Below are positions 17,317 to 25,298 of a stretch of DNA of 64,000 nt, in pieces. Both the position numbers and the translations under genes were made by a program. Every line of letters begins with the position of its first letter. Positions within the stretch are counted from its first letter, which is position 1. Origin of the DNA: JAKAAZ01 sp963756315 (GTDB lineage: Bacteria; Acidobacteriota; Terriglobia; Terriglobales; Acidobacteriaceae); assembly GCA_963756315.1 (NCBI GenBank), contig CAVWNI010000006.1, positions 620,001-684,000 of the forward strand, given 5' to 3'. A model generated the notes under the pieces. The model did not search any database and had not been told where the DNA came from. It worked only from the letters and a program-made list of their open reading frames with translations.

Positions 17317-18951
17317 ATGGCCGAAATTGCAGTCGTTCCCAACGGAAAGCCCATCGTCACCGATGACGTCGCGCAAGCCAAGGCGCTGGCCGCCCGATAT
17401 CGCTGCGAATTCGTCGACCTGAGAAATTTTCACATTCAGCACGAGCTGTTTCGCACCGTGCCGGTCGACATGATGTTTCGTTACAACTTCGTTCCCCTGG
17501 AACAGCTCGAAGGCAAGCTGGTCATTGCCGTCAGCGATCCCAGCCGCCTGATGATGATGGATGAAATTTCCAGTCTGCTGGGGCAGAGAATTGGCGTCAA
17601 GGTCGCGACTCTCAGCCAGATTACCGATCTGCTGAAAAAGACTGAGCAATCGCAGCGCGTACTGGACGAAGCCACCGAGGGATTAACCTTCGACGTCCTC
17701 TCTTCTGAAGATAATCAGGACGAAACCCTTTCCATTGAAAAGCTGACTTCAGAAGAAGACATCAGCCCCATCATTCGCCTGGTGGACACCATGGTGTTTA
17801 CCGCCTTGGAGCGGAGAGCCAGCGACATTCACCTGGAAACTTTCGATGACTGTCTGCTGGTCAAGTACCGCATCGACGGCGTGCTGCAACATGCCATGGC
17901 TCCCATTGCGCGAGAACATCACCAGACAATTCTGTCACGCATCAAAGTGATGAGCGAGCTGGATATTGCGGAACGCCGGGTTCCGCAGGACGGACGTTTT
18001 CGGGTGCGCTATAAAGGTCGGCTGATCGATTTTCGCGTTTCCATCATGCCCACCGTCCACGGCGAAAATGCGGTGCTTCGCGTTCTCGACAAGGAGTCGA
18101 TGAGTGAAACCTTCCGTTCACTCACTCTCAACGTGGTGGGGTTTGCCGAAGAAGATCTGCGCCGCTTTCGCCGCTATATTCGCGAGCCTTACGGCATGGT
18201 GCTGGTGACCGGACCCACCGGGTCAGGCAAGACAACCACGCTCTACGCCGCGCTGAACGAAATCAAGAGCGATGAGGACAAGATCATCACCATTGAAGAT
18301 CCGGTCGAGTATCAGATTCGCGGCATCACCCAGATTCCCGTCAACGAAAAGAAGGGGCTGACCTTCGCGCGCGGCCTGCGCTCGATTCTGCGTCACGATC
18401 CCGACAAGATTCTCGTTGGCGAAATCCGCGACCAGGAAACCGCGCAGATTGCCATTAACTCCGCCCTGACCGGCCACCTGGTGTTCACTACCGTCCATGC
18501 CAATAATGTGGTGGACGTTCTGGGCCGCTTCCTCAATATGGGAGTGGAACCCTACAACTTTGTTTCCGCCCTGAATTGCATTCTGGCACAGCGATTGGTT
18601 CGCGTAATTTGCCACTATTGCAAAAAAACCGTGGAGTATGACCGCGAAACCCTGCAGCTGAGCGGGCTGGATCTCAGCGAATGGTCCGGATTTCCTTTTC
18701 AGGAAGGCGCCGGCTGCATCGAATGCGGCGGAACAGGATATAAAGGGCGCACCGCGATCCACGAGCTGTTGGAATTAAATGACAGGATTCGCGAGATTAT
18801 TCTGGAGAAGAGGCCGAGTTCCGAAGTGCGAAAAGCGGCGCAGAAAGAAGGTATGTCGTTTCTGCGAGAGTCGGCGTTGCAACGGGTCCGTCTCGGCCTG
18901 ACGACGTTGAAAGAAATCAACAAAGTTACTTTCATTGAAGCTTCACGATAG
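17317..18951 (+). CDS. pilB: Type IV pilus extension ATPase PilB
   Basis: A 544-residue GspE/PulE-family AAA-type secretion ATPase that powers pilus extension. The N-terminal MshEN-like domain is followed by the Walker A TGPTGSGKTTTLYA (about 296-309), the Asp box ITIEDPVEYQ, Walker B ILVGEIRDQETA (about 366-377) and the His box LVFTTVHANN. A zinc site is formed by CHYC (about 430) and CIECGGTGYKGR (about 468-480). GAAGGAGAG precedes the ATG. It belongs to the pilus operon. Confidence 0.95.
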   Translation: MAEIAVVPNGKPIVTDDVAQAKALAARYRCEFVDLRNFHIQHELFRTVPVDMMFRYNFVPLEQLEGKLVIAVSDPSRLMMMDEISSLLGQRIGVKVATLSQITDLLKKTEQSQRVLDEATEGLTFDVLSSEDNQDETLSIEKLTSEEDISPIIRLVDTMVFTALERRASDIHLETFDDCLLVKYRIDGVLQHAMAPIAREHHQTILSRIKVMSELDIAERRVPQDGRFRVRYKGRLIDFRVSIMPTVHGENAVLRVLDKESMSETFRSLTLNVVGFAEEDLRRFRRYIREPYGMVLVTGPTGSGKTTTLYAALNEIKSDEDKIITIEDPVEYQIRGITQIPVNEKKGLTFARGLRSILRHDPDKILVGEIRDQETAQIAINSALTGHLVFTTVHANNVVDVLGRFLNMGVEPYNFVSALNCILAQRLVRVICHYCKKTVEYDRETLQLSGLDLSEWSGFPFQEGAGCIECGGTGYKGRTAIHELLELNDRIREIILEKRPSSEVRKAAQKEGMSFLRESALQRVRLGLTTLKEINKVTFIEASR

Positions 18952-18962
18952 GCTTGAACTAC

Positions 18963-19889
18963 ATGCATCTTTTTCCAAGCTCACTGCAATTTGCAGTGCG
19001 TCCGCGGCTAGCCTGCGAAATTGCTCCCGACGGAATTCTTGCGGGCGGCTCGCCTCGAGTTGAGACTCCGCTGGAATCCGCCGTGTTTGAAGCTCTGCCG
19101 GCGGGTGCCGTTGCCGCTGGAGTCACCGCGCCCTTGTTCCGCGACAGCAACGCCGTTCAGACCGCGCTGAAAAGAGCGCTGGACGCGGTCGATCCGCGCA
19201 GTCGCGACTGGACCATGGTGGTGCCGGATGCCTGCACCCGGGTGCATATTCTGGATTTCGATACCTTACCGGCAAGGTCGCAGGAGATATTGCCGCTTGT
19301 TCGTTTTCGATTGCGCAAGATGTTGCCGTTCGACGCGGATACGGCTGCCGTGTCGTATCAGATGTTGAAGCCCGTGGACACAGCCGGCAAGAACGGCGTC
19401 GTGCAGGTGATTGCGGCTGCCATGCCTGCGGAGGTTCGAGATGAAATCGAATCGCTGGTGCGCAGCTTGCAGCGTGAACCCGGCGTTCTGTTGCCCGCGA
19501 CCCTGGCAGCTCTGGCCGCGTTGCCGGAGGACGGCTCGCATCTCCTGGTGCACACCGAGCAGGACTCGATGACCACTGCCATCACGCATCAGGGAGAATT
19601 GCTGTTGTACCGCACCACCGACCGAGCCAATACGGAGCCCGGCGATGTGGCGCAGGCAGTCCTGGTCGCGGCCGCCTACTTCGAAGATATGTTGCACGTT
19701 CCGCTGGTCGAAGTGTGGGTCGCGGGTCTGGAGCCGGCCGATGCATTGCGTCGGCACCTTGCCGCCGACGGAACCTGGCAGATTCCGTTGCGGACTCCGG
19801 TCAACTCTCAATCTTTTTCCGCTGGCGCTGTTCCCAGCCGAGTTGAGTTGGGCCGCTTTACCAGTGTGGTGGGGGCGCTGCAAGGCTGA
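18963..19889 (+). CDS. pilM: Pilus assembly protein PilM-like (actin fold)
   Basis: A 308-residue PilM/GspL-type cytosolic protein. It has the phosphate-1-like start FAVRPRLACEIAPDGILAGG, VVPDACTRVHILDFDTLP with the PilM-type membrane-facing strand, and FRLRKMLPFDADTAAVSYQ. It would form the cytosolic ring that joins PilB to PilN. ATG 18963 is preferred to an upstream TTG at 18954. Its TGA overlaps the ATG of pilN. It is shorter and more divergent than Pseudomonas PilM, so identity rests partly on gene order. Confidence 0.8.
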   Translation: MHLFPSSLQFAVRPRLACEIAPDGILAGGSPRVETPLESAVFEALPAGAVAAGVTAPLFRDSNAVQTALKRALDAVDPRSRDWTMVVPDACTRVHILDFDTLPARSQEILPLVRFRLRKMLPFDADTAAVSYQMLKPVDTAGKNGVVQVIAAAMPAEVRDEIESLVRSLQREPGVLLPATLAALAALPEDGSHLLVHTEQDSMTTAITHQGELLLYRTTDRANTEPGDVAQAVLVAAAYFEDMLHVPLVEVWVAGLEPADALRRHLAADGTWQIPLRTPVNSQSFSAGAVPSRVELGRFTSVVGALQG

Positions 19890-20635
19890 TGCGCATCACT
19901 CTCAATCTCGCGTCACGCCCATTCTTTGAGCTTCGGCCCGTGCTGCTGCGGCTGCGCATCGCCGCAGTTGTTCTGTGCCTCCTGGCGCTGGGTCTATTCC
20001 TCCAATTGCGTCGAGAGGAAGCTCGAGCCGCCCAGGCGCAGGCTGTAGTCCATCGCTGGACGGTTGCGACACAGACGCTGCAGCAGGAATGGCAGCGGGA
20101 CCAGCAGTTGATGCGGCAACCGGACAATGCGGCCACGCTCCAGCGTTCGGAATTCTTGAATCATCTCTTTCTGCAGAAATCTTTCTCCTGGACCACGGCG
20201 CTGATGGATCTGGAGAAGGTGCTGCCTCAAGGCGTTCAGGTGATGAGCATCGACCCCCAAATGGCAAAAGATGGTCATGTCATCATGCGGCTCCGGGTCA
20301 ATGGACCGCGCGATAAGGTAGTCACGCTGGTGACCAACCTGGAAAAATCGTCCCACTTTCTTGAGCCGCTTGTCGCCGGCGAGACCGCCGATATTCAGGG
20401 CCAGGGCCGTGCTGGATTTGTTCCTACCATGTCGAGCTCGACGGATGTGAACGTCGATATTCTGGCCGAGTTCAACGCCGGCGATCTTGCATGGACGGAC
20501 GTGAAAGCGGAAGAAGAGAAATCCGGCACACACACGACCCAGGTCGGAACAGCGGCCCAGTCGAGCGGCAACCACGACAGGCAGAGGAATACTCAAAGTG
20601 GTTCTCGACCCGCACCCGATCGGAGGACACCATGA
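19889..20635 (+). CDS. pilN: Pilus assembly protein PilN
   Basis: A 248-residue PilN-like protein: a short cytosolic N-terminus (RITLNLASRPFFELRPVLLR) that contacts PilM, one membrane helix (IAAVVLCLLALGLFLQL, about residues 24-40), a coiled coil and a periplasmic ferredoxin-like domain (FSWTTALMDLEKVLPQGVQV). It overlaps pilM by one base and pilO by four (ATGA). The C-terminal tail of about 35 residues is polar and probably disordered. Confidence 0.85.
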   Translation: MRITLNLASRPFFELRPVLLRLRIAAVVLCLLALGLFLQLRREEARAAQAQAVVHRWTVATQTLQQEWQRDQQLMRQPDNAATLQRSEFLNHLFLQKSFSWTTALMDLEKVLPQGVQVMSIDPQMAKDGHVIMRLRVNGPRDKVVTLVTNLEKSSHFLEPLVAGETADIQGQGRAGFVPTMSSSTDVNVDILAEFNAGDLAWTDVKAEEEKSGTHTTQVGTAAQSSGNHDRQRNTQSGSRPAPDRRTP

Positions 20636-21255
20636 CTCCCGGCGGTCGGCATTGGGCGAAACCCCGCATCACCGCGCAGCATTGGCATTACGGAGTGCTT
20701 GTTCTGCTGGTGCTGCTCAATTTAACGCTGGCTGTGCGGTTGATGTTTGCCTGGAATCGCGCCCAGCAGGGCGATACCGCGCGCATCGAAGCGCGGCAGG
20801 CGGAATACCGTGCCATGCAATTGAAAACCAGGCCGCTGCGAGGATTGGATAAGAAAATCCAGCAGGCTCAGCTGGACCAGCAATCATTTTATGCAAAACG
20901 ATTCCCGGCCACTGACTCTGAAGTTTTAAAGGAGCTGGGAGCGCTGGCAGTCAAGAATAACGTGCTGCTGGCACGCGGGCAATATGCCCACGGCAAGCCC
21001 AACCAGGGCCTTGTTGAGCTTCGCATGGATGTCAGCCTCAGTGGAGATTACGCGCCCATTGTCCGTTTCATCAATGGACTGGAGCGCGATCGAGTCTTCT
21101 TTTTGATTGAGGGAATCGCACTGAATGGACAGGAGAACGGCGTAGTCAGTCTGCGCATGCGATTGAGCACCTATTTGCTGGCCAATGCGGCGAATTCTGG
21201 AAATATGCCTGCAACGGCCATGGACACGGATACTACATCAACGGAGCAACAGTAA
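20632..21255 (+). CDS. pilO: Pilus assembly protein PilO-like
   Basis: A 207-residue bitopic protein: membrane helix YGVLVLLVLLNLTLAVRLM (about residues 20-38), then coiled coil and a periplasmic ferredoxin-like domain with FINGLERDRVFFLIEGIAL. It pairs with PilN to align the pilus machine. GGAGG lies six bases before ATG 20632, which overlaps the pilN stop codon. Assignment is from topology and order. Confidence 0.82.
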   Translation: MTPGGRHWAKPRITAQHWHYGVLVLLVLLNLTLAVRLMFAWNRAQQGDTARIEARQAEYRAMQLKTRPLRGLDKKIQQAQLDQQSFYAKRFPATDSEVLKELGALAVKNNVLLARGQYAHGKPNQGLVELRMDVSLSGDYAPIVRFINGLERDRVFFLIEGIALNGQENGVVSLRMRLSTYLLANAANSGNMPATAMDTDTTSTEQQ

Positions 21256-21259
21256 CGCC

Positions 21260-21865
21260 ATGGCGATTCGACTCGGTACCGAGGACAAGAAGAAACGCTG
21301 GATCGCGACGGCTCTGGTGTCAGTGGCGCTGACGCTGATTGCCCACACGGTCTGGCAACTCGCCAGTGGACCGCCGGCCGCGACACCGCCGCCGGTTTCA
21401 GAATCCAGCGCGCCAGCTGTTCAGACAGCCCCCGGCACCGCAGCGTCCGGTCCCGAGGCGCAACACCTGGAAAGTGCGACATCTCTCGATCCCACGCTGC
21501 ATCCGGAATGGATGGCGATGGCGGAAAATACCGTGTACACAGGCACCAGCCGGAATATTTTCTCCAAAGACTCCTTGCCGCCGCTTTCGGCAATTGAGAA
21601 GCCGATTGCTTCTGCGCGACCTGGCCCGGCAATTCCAACAGGGCCTCCGCCGCCGCCTCCCATTGATCTGAAGTTTTATGGCTTCGCCAAAGAGCAGAAT
21701 GGACGTCACCTGGTTTTCCTGATGCATGGCGAAGATGTATTTATCGCCGGGCAGGGCGACATCGTGGATGGACGCTACAAGGTTCTTGAGGTTCAGGAGA
21801 ATTCCGTCGTGGTGGAAGACCTGGCCTATAACAACCAACAAACCTTGCCGCTGCAACTCAGCTAA
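21260..21865 (+). CDS. Pilus assembly protein PilP-like
   Basis: A 201-residue bitopic protein with a membrane helix (WIATALVSVALTLIAHTVW), a Pro/Ala-rich linker with GPPPPPPIDLKFYGFAK, and a C-terminal small beta domain (FLMHGEDVFIAGQGDIVDG, YKVLEVQENSVVVEDLAYNNQ). That domain is the HR/PilP-type element that docks to the secretin. It lacks a lipobox, unlike Pseudomonas PilP, and resembles GspC in topology. It is the last gene of the operon; no pilQ secretin follows in this window. Confidence 0.72.
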   Translation: MAIRLGTEDKKKRWIATALVSVALTLIAHTVWQLASGPPAATPPPVSESSAPAVQTAPGTAASGPEAQHLESATSLDPTLHPEWMAMAENTVYTGTSRNIFSKDSLPPLSAIEKPIASARPGPAIPTGPPPPPPIDLKFYGFAKEQNGRHLVFLMHGEDVFIAGQGDIVDGRYKVLEVQENSVVVEDLAYNNQQTLPLQLS

Positions 21866-21882
21866 TAAGCCCGAGAAAATAT

Positions 21883-21928
21883 AGTTGCTAAGGCAACCAT
21901 ATGTCACATAAAGGTTGCTAAGGCAACT
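21883..21928. repeat. Two 14-bp palindromes GTTGCTAAGGCAAC, 30 bp apart
   Basis: GTTGCTAAGGCAAC occurs at 21884-21897 and again at 21914-21927, each an inverted repeat with a TAAG centre. The flanking bases (A..C in copy one, G..T in copy two) are complementary between copies, so the pair can also fold as one long hairpin. It lies 19 bases after the last pilus gene and before the tRNA fragment. It could act as a transcript-end structure, a protein site or a mobile-element relic. Confidence 0.6.
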
Positions 21929-22029
21929 AAATTGCAGATCCTGGAAACGCATCCTGCCGAGTAGGGATTTTCGCGGATCCAGCGTCTCCAGCCAAGTGCG
22001 GGCCGAGCTTTTCATGGGTGCGATGGCTC

Positions 22030-22038
22030 TGGTACACT
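22030..22038 (+). promoter_or_regulatory. Probable tRNA promoter (extended -10)
   Basis: TGG-TACACT at 22030-22038 fits an extended -10 element about 50 bases upstream of the tRNA-like sequence. No good -35 hexamer is visible. If active, it would now transcribe the tRNA fragment and read into the integrase gene. Confidence 0.4.
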
Positions 22039-22088
22039 AACGCTGCAACGCAGATCGCAACTCTTCTTTGCAGAACGAGATGCGCGTC

Positions 22089-22129
<41 letters not shown>

Positions 22130-22159
22130 GGCTACCTTTGGAATCAGTAAGATAACTCC

Positions 22160-22183
22160 TTGGTGTCCACGTTGGTGTCCACG
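22160..22183 (+). repeat. Tandem 12-bp repeat, likely integrase arm site
   Basis: TTGGTGTCCACG occurs twice head-to-tail at 22160-22171 and 22172-22183, directly between the tRNA fragment and the integrase start. Short tandem direct repeats at this place are typical arm-type binding sites of tyrosine integrases. Confidence 0.6.
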
Positions 22184-22218
22184 CTTGATAAGCTATGGCC
22201 CAGAGGAGGACTCTTTGG

Positions 22219-23487
22219 ATGCCCACTCTCAAGCCCCTCGGCACACTTCTCAACGCTCCCGACTACGCGGACCGCGTCAATCTCATCAAGAAGATCAAAA
22301 CTGCTGACGGGTGGCGCTTCGCACCTGTCGTTCCTGAAGCCAACGGACGGCTCAAGGATCGCGTCCGCATCAACGGCCAGATTGAAGTCCATCCCGAAGG
22401 CGCCTACTACATCGAGTGGCGCGTCGGTGGCCGGCGAGGGCGCCGCTATCGCACAGCCGTTGCCAGAGACGAGGCTATCGACCAGGCCCGCCGCAAGGCC
22501 ATCGAATTGCGCGCCGTCCGCGACGGCCTCATTGCCGGTCCCGAGCCGGAGCCGGAGGTTGCGCCCAAGACAACAATCGGCGATGCAATCGATGCCTATC
22601 TCCGGTATGTGAAGATGCAGCGCAAGCCTCGCACCCATCTGACCTACCGCTACACGCTCGACACCCTGCTCCGTGCCGCTTACAAAAAGAAGTACGTCGA
22701 GGACGCGACCCGAGACGACGTGCTCGACTTCATGACCTACTGCTATGAGCTTGGACTGGGCGCTCGGACCGTCTACGACAAGGTCGTGACCGTTCTACAG
22801 CTCTTCAAGAAGCATGGGCGCAGCGGCTTGATGGAAAAAGGCGACTGGCCGAACTACGTCGATACCATCCGCCCGGTGTACGAGCCGGAGGAGTTGGTTG
22901 CGATGTTCCGGGCGGCGACTGATGACGAAGCCACACTGCTCAAGTTTGTCCTTGGTTCGGGCTTCCGCGATCAGGAGATCCGCTACGTCGAGTGGAAGGA
23001 TATCGACTTTCGCAACCAAGATGTCCGACTGAAGGCGAAACCGCACTGGCGCTTTACGCCGAAGAACTGGGAGGAGCGCGTTGTTCCGTTGCCGAAGGGG
23101 TTGATCGAGCGTTTGAGGAAACGGAAAGAGGCGCGCAAGGCAACTCCGAACCAGCTTGTCTTCCCCAACGGTCGCGGCAAACCCGACAGCGAGATGGATA
23201 TGGTCGTTAAGCGTGTTGCCGAGCGCGCCGGCCTCAACTGCAAGCAGTGCGTGACCGAGCACAACAACAAGTGTGCCGAGGGGCCGTACTGCATGAACTT
23301 CTTTCTGCACAAATTCCGGCATACCTTCGCCACCAACCACCTGCGCGACGGCGTGGACATCCGCACCGTGCAGAGCTGGCTGGGACACCGCGACATCAAA
23401 TCGACGATGGTGTATCTGAAAGGCATCCGGTCGAAGGACGCGGCGCAGAAGGTCAACAGCGGCGAGCTGGCGGCGCTGGTCGCCTGA
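22219..23487 (+). CDS. Tyrosine-type site-specific integrase
   Basis: A 422-residue phage/ICE integrase. An SAM-like core-binding domain covers about residues 110-205 (TIGDAIDAYLRYVKMQRKPR). The catalytic domain holds Arg in GSGFRDQEIRYVEW (about 240), the HKFRH box (about 366-370), LGHRD (about 386-390) and the nucleophile Tyr in KSTMVYLKG (about 398). A four-Cys cluster CKQC...CAEGPYC is inserted just before the HxxR box and could bind zinc. GAGGAGGA precedes ATG 22219; an in-frame ATG lies at 22195. Its place next to a truncated tRNA gene indicates it integrated this element. Confidence 0.93.
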   Translation: MPTLKPLGTLLNAPDYADRVNLIKKIKTADGWRFAPVVPEANGRLKDRVRINGQIEVHPEGAYYIEWRVGGRRGRRYRTAVARDEAIDQARRKAIELRAVRDGLIAGPEPEPEVAPKTTIGDAIDAYLRYVKMQRKPRTHLTYRYTLDTLLRAAYKKKYVEDATRDDVLDFMTYCYELGLGARTVYDKVVTVLQLFKKHGRSGLMEKGDWPNYVDTIRPVYEPEELVAMFRAATDDEATLLKFVLGSGFRDQEIRYVEWKDIDFRNQDVRLKAKPHWRFTPKNWEERVVPLPKGLIERLRKRKEARKATPNQLVFPNGRGKPDSEMDMVVKRVAERAGLNCKQCVTEHNNKCAEGPYCMNFFLHKFRHTFATNHLRDGVDIRTVQSWLGHRDIKSTMVYLKGIRSKDAAQKVNSGELAALVA

Positions 23488-23598
23488 GGGCTGCCCTAGC
23501 AACGCATTGGACGAATCTCGCACTGTCTCCGACCTACGGCGGAGAGAAAACGCATAGAATTTGGCCGGGCCGCGCGCACAAACAGGAGGGTTTTAGAA

Positions 23599-24333
23599 AT
23601 GGGTAGTAGGAGGAAATTGGGGAAGCTGAAACCAATTAGCGAGTTGACCGAGGGCGAGTGGGTACGGGAGTTGGAACACATAGATAATCAGCTGACCCAT
23701 GTTCTCGACGTCTTCAATTTCCTTGAGGAACTCTTCCGGCTCAGCAATGAAAGCGAGGCCGCGCTCGGTGCTTTCAATACAACCCCGTTGTTCTGGCACG
23801 TCCTTCGGGATTGCCTTCAAGAGTCGATGTTTATGGGCTTGGGCAGGCTTTGCGACCCTTCATCCGATGCAGTCAATGTGAGGCGCGTGCTTGGGGGCGC
23901 GATGGCCCATCCCGAGTTCTTCTCGGCGGAGACTTTGAAGCGGAGGGTTGCGGAGCGGGGCCTGACGGAGAGCCTTGCGAATCATCTAATGGCAAGCGCT
24001 TGGGTGCCCAGCAGCCGGGCAGACTTCCGGTTCATAAAAAAGGAGGTCTCTTGCCATCTGGGCCGGATCGAGAAAATCTACTCGCCTATTAGGGACTCCT
24101 ATTACGGGCACCGCCTGACCGGACTTGACGCCCTCGCGATGTTTGAAAGGACGAACAGGACTGAGCTTGGGGAGACCCTCGACATGTTGCGCCAGTTGGT
24201 GGCCGGGCTGCGGTTTTTCTACGACAACGGGATCAGGCCGAGCGTTGACGTGCGCGGCACGAGGGCGCTCGACCTGACGCCGAGACGCTTTTTCCGCGAC
24301 GTGGTCAGGGCTGTCGCGGGCCGCGAGTTATAG
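23599..24333 (+). CDS. AbiU2/HEPN-like hypothetical protein
   Basis: A 244-residue all-helical protein. The segment LFWHVLRDCLQESMFMGLGRLCD followed much later by RIEKIYSPIRDSYYGHRL resembles AbiU2-type HEPN proteins, in which a helix ending in R-x4-H closes the HEPN fold. The middle (AMAHPEFFSAETLKRRVAERG) fits a helical insertion. AGGAGGG is nine bases before the ATG. It follows the integrase by 111 bases, a usual place for cargo. If the HEPN reading is right, it could be an RNase or RNA-binding abortive-infection protein; this is inferred from short motifs only. Confidence 0.45.
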   Translation: MGSRRKLGKLKPISELTEGEWVRELEHIDNQLTHVLDVFNFLEELFRLSNESEAALGAFNTTPLFWHVLRDCLQESMFMGLGRLCDPSSDAVNVRRVLGGAMAHPEFFSAETLKRRVAERGLTESLANHLMASAWVPSSRADFRFIKKEVSCHLGRIEKIYSPIRDSYYGHRLTGLDALAMFERTNRTELGETLDMLRQLVAGLRFFYDNGIRPSVDVRGTRALDLTPRRFFRDVVRAVAGREL

Positions 24334-24416
24334 ATGGTCGCGCGGAGCACGCCGAGTGTGGGATTTTTGGCAACTTCGATTCGGCCCGGACTTCAAACTG
24401 ACCCACCACCACCGAA

Positions 24417-24689
24417 CTACGCTGCGTTCGATGCCTCCGGCGAATGCGCAGCCTCTCGCTGTGGACGCTTCTTGGTTAGGTGCGATTGGTCTCCATACTT
24501 TAGACGCAACCAGTTTGCGACCTCATGAGGATCGAATCGTACCGCTCCGCCGACGCGAAAACTCGGAAGCTGTCCGCGCGCAGCCATGCGGTAAATGTGC
24601 TTATCGTCCACTCCCAATATGGCCGCAAGGTCGGAGACCTTGATGCCACCACTCCGGGCTTCCAGCTCTTCAATCAGATTAAGTTTCAC
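24417..24689 (-). CDS. Excisionase-type helix-turn-helix protein
   Basis: A 90-residue DNA-binding protein of the MerR-like/excisionase fold. KVSDLAAILGVDDKHIYRMA is the helix-turn-helix and GQLPSFRVGGAVRFDPHEVA is the wing with the usual RF-DP-EV ending. The tail of about 20 residues is polar. It lies downstream of a second protein of the same type on the same strand (23-base gap). Such pairs in integrated elements act as recombination directionality factors or small repressors. Confidence 0.75.
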   Translation of the reverse strand: MKLNLIEELEARSGGIKVSDLAAILGVDDKHIYRMAARGQLPSFRVGGAVRFDPHEVANWLRLKYGDQSHLTKKRPQREAAHSPEASNAA

Positions 24690-24711
24690 GCAAACCCTCC
24701 AGGCTATTTAA

Positions 24712-24951
24712 TCAACTCGCCCGTTCCTGACGATCCAGCCATGCATTCAGGTCGGACGCGCGGAATCGCCACATCTTTCCAACGTGGGAGCCGTGGATCT
24801 CGCCGCGCCTTGCCAACTTCTGCAGGGTCTTGCGATTGATGTCTAGAAGCTGTGCAGCTTGGTGACTGTTGAGGAGTGGTTCAAAATCAGTCAAGCCGAA
24901 TGAATGATTGTTGACGGAACGAGGGGGGAATTTCGCGAGCATGTGTGCCAT
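24712..24951 (-). CDS. Excisionase-type helix-turn-helix protein
   Basis: A 79-residue protein. LLNSHQAAQLLDINRKTLQK is the helix-turn-helix, and GEIHGSHVGKMWRFRASDLN the wing of the excisionase/HTH_17 fold, ending WLDRQERAS. The start ATG 24951 has AAGGAGG six bases upstream, which decides against an upstream in-frame start at 24990. It is the first gene of a two-gene unit with the protein at 24417-24689. Either could be the Xis partner of the integrase at 22219. Confidence 0.75.
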   Translation of the reverse strand: MAHMLAKFPPRSVNNHSFGLTDFEPLLNSHQAAQLLDINRKTLQKLARRGEIHGSHVGKMWRFRASDLNAWLDRQERAS

Positions 24952-25298
24952 TACCGACCTCCTTTTCCAGAGAGTGCCCCAAAATTCCACAGGCGTCCAA
25001 GACCTTTTTCGTCAAGACTGATGTCCGACAGGCATCAGGAAGGCACATTCAGACACCTCCAGGAATTGAAAGGAACAAAACAGATGCGCGAGGGGGCTAT
25101 CGTTCTCTGCAAATTCCGAAGTCCACGTTCGACGCGCTGGAATCCGCCGCCGTCCGGCTCTGGGTAAATACCCCGGCAATTTACCACGAATTAAATTCGC
25201 TTGGTTTGCAGTGCGTTTCCAAAGCAGGGTCCAGAAGAATCTGGAACTTGGCCTAATGGGAAAGTCATAGGGAGCACAGGAACTCGCAGGTAGACTGT
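24952..25298. other. Intergenic stretch, nothing convincing
   Basis: About 350 bases between the HTH gene and the porin gene. Open frames here show no family pattern, and I see no clear terminator or repeat. It probably holds the promoter of the HTH pair. Confidence 0.4.

Noticed and set aside
24945..25256. A 103-codon plus-strand frame upstream of the porin 3' end
   Set aside because: No ribosome site or family pattern; it overlaps the promoter area of the HTH genes.
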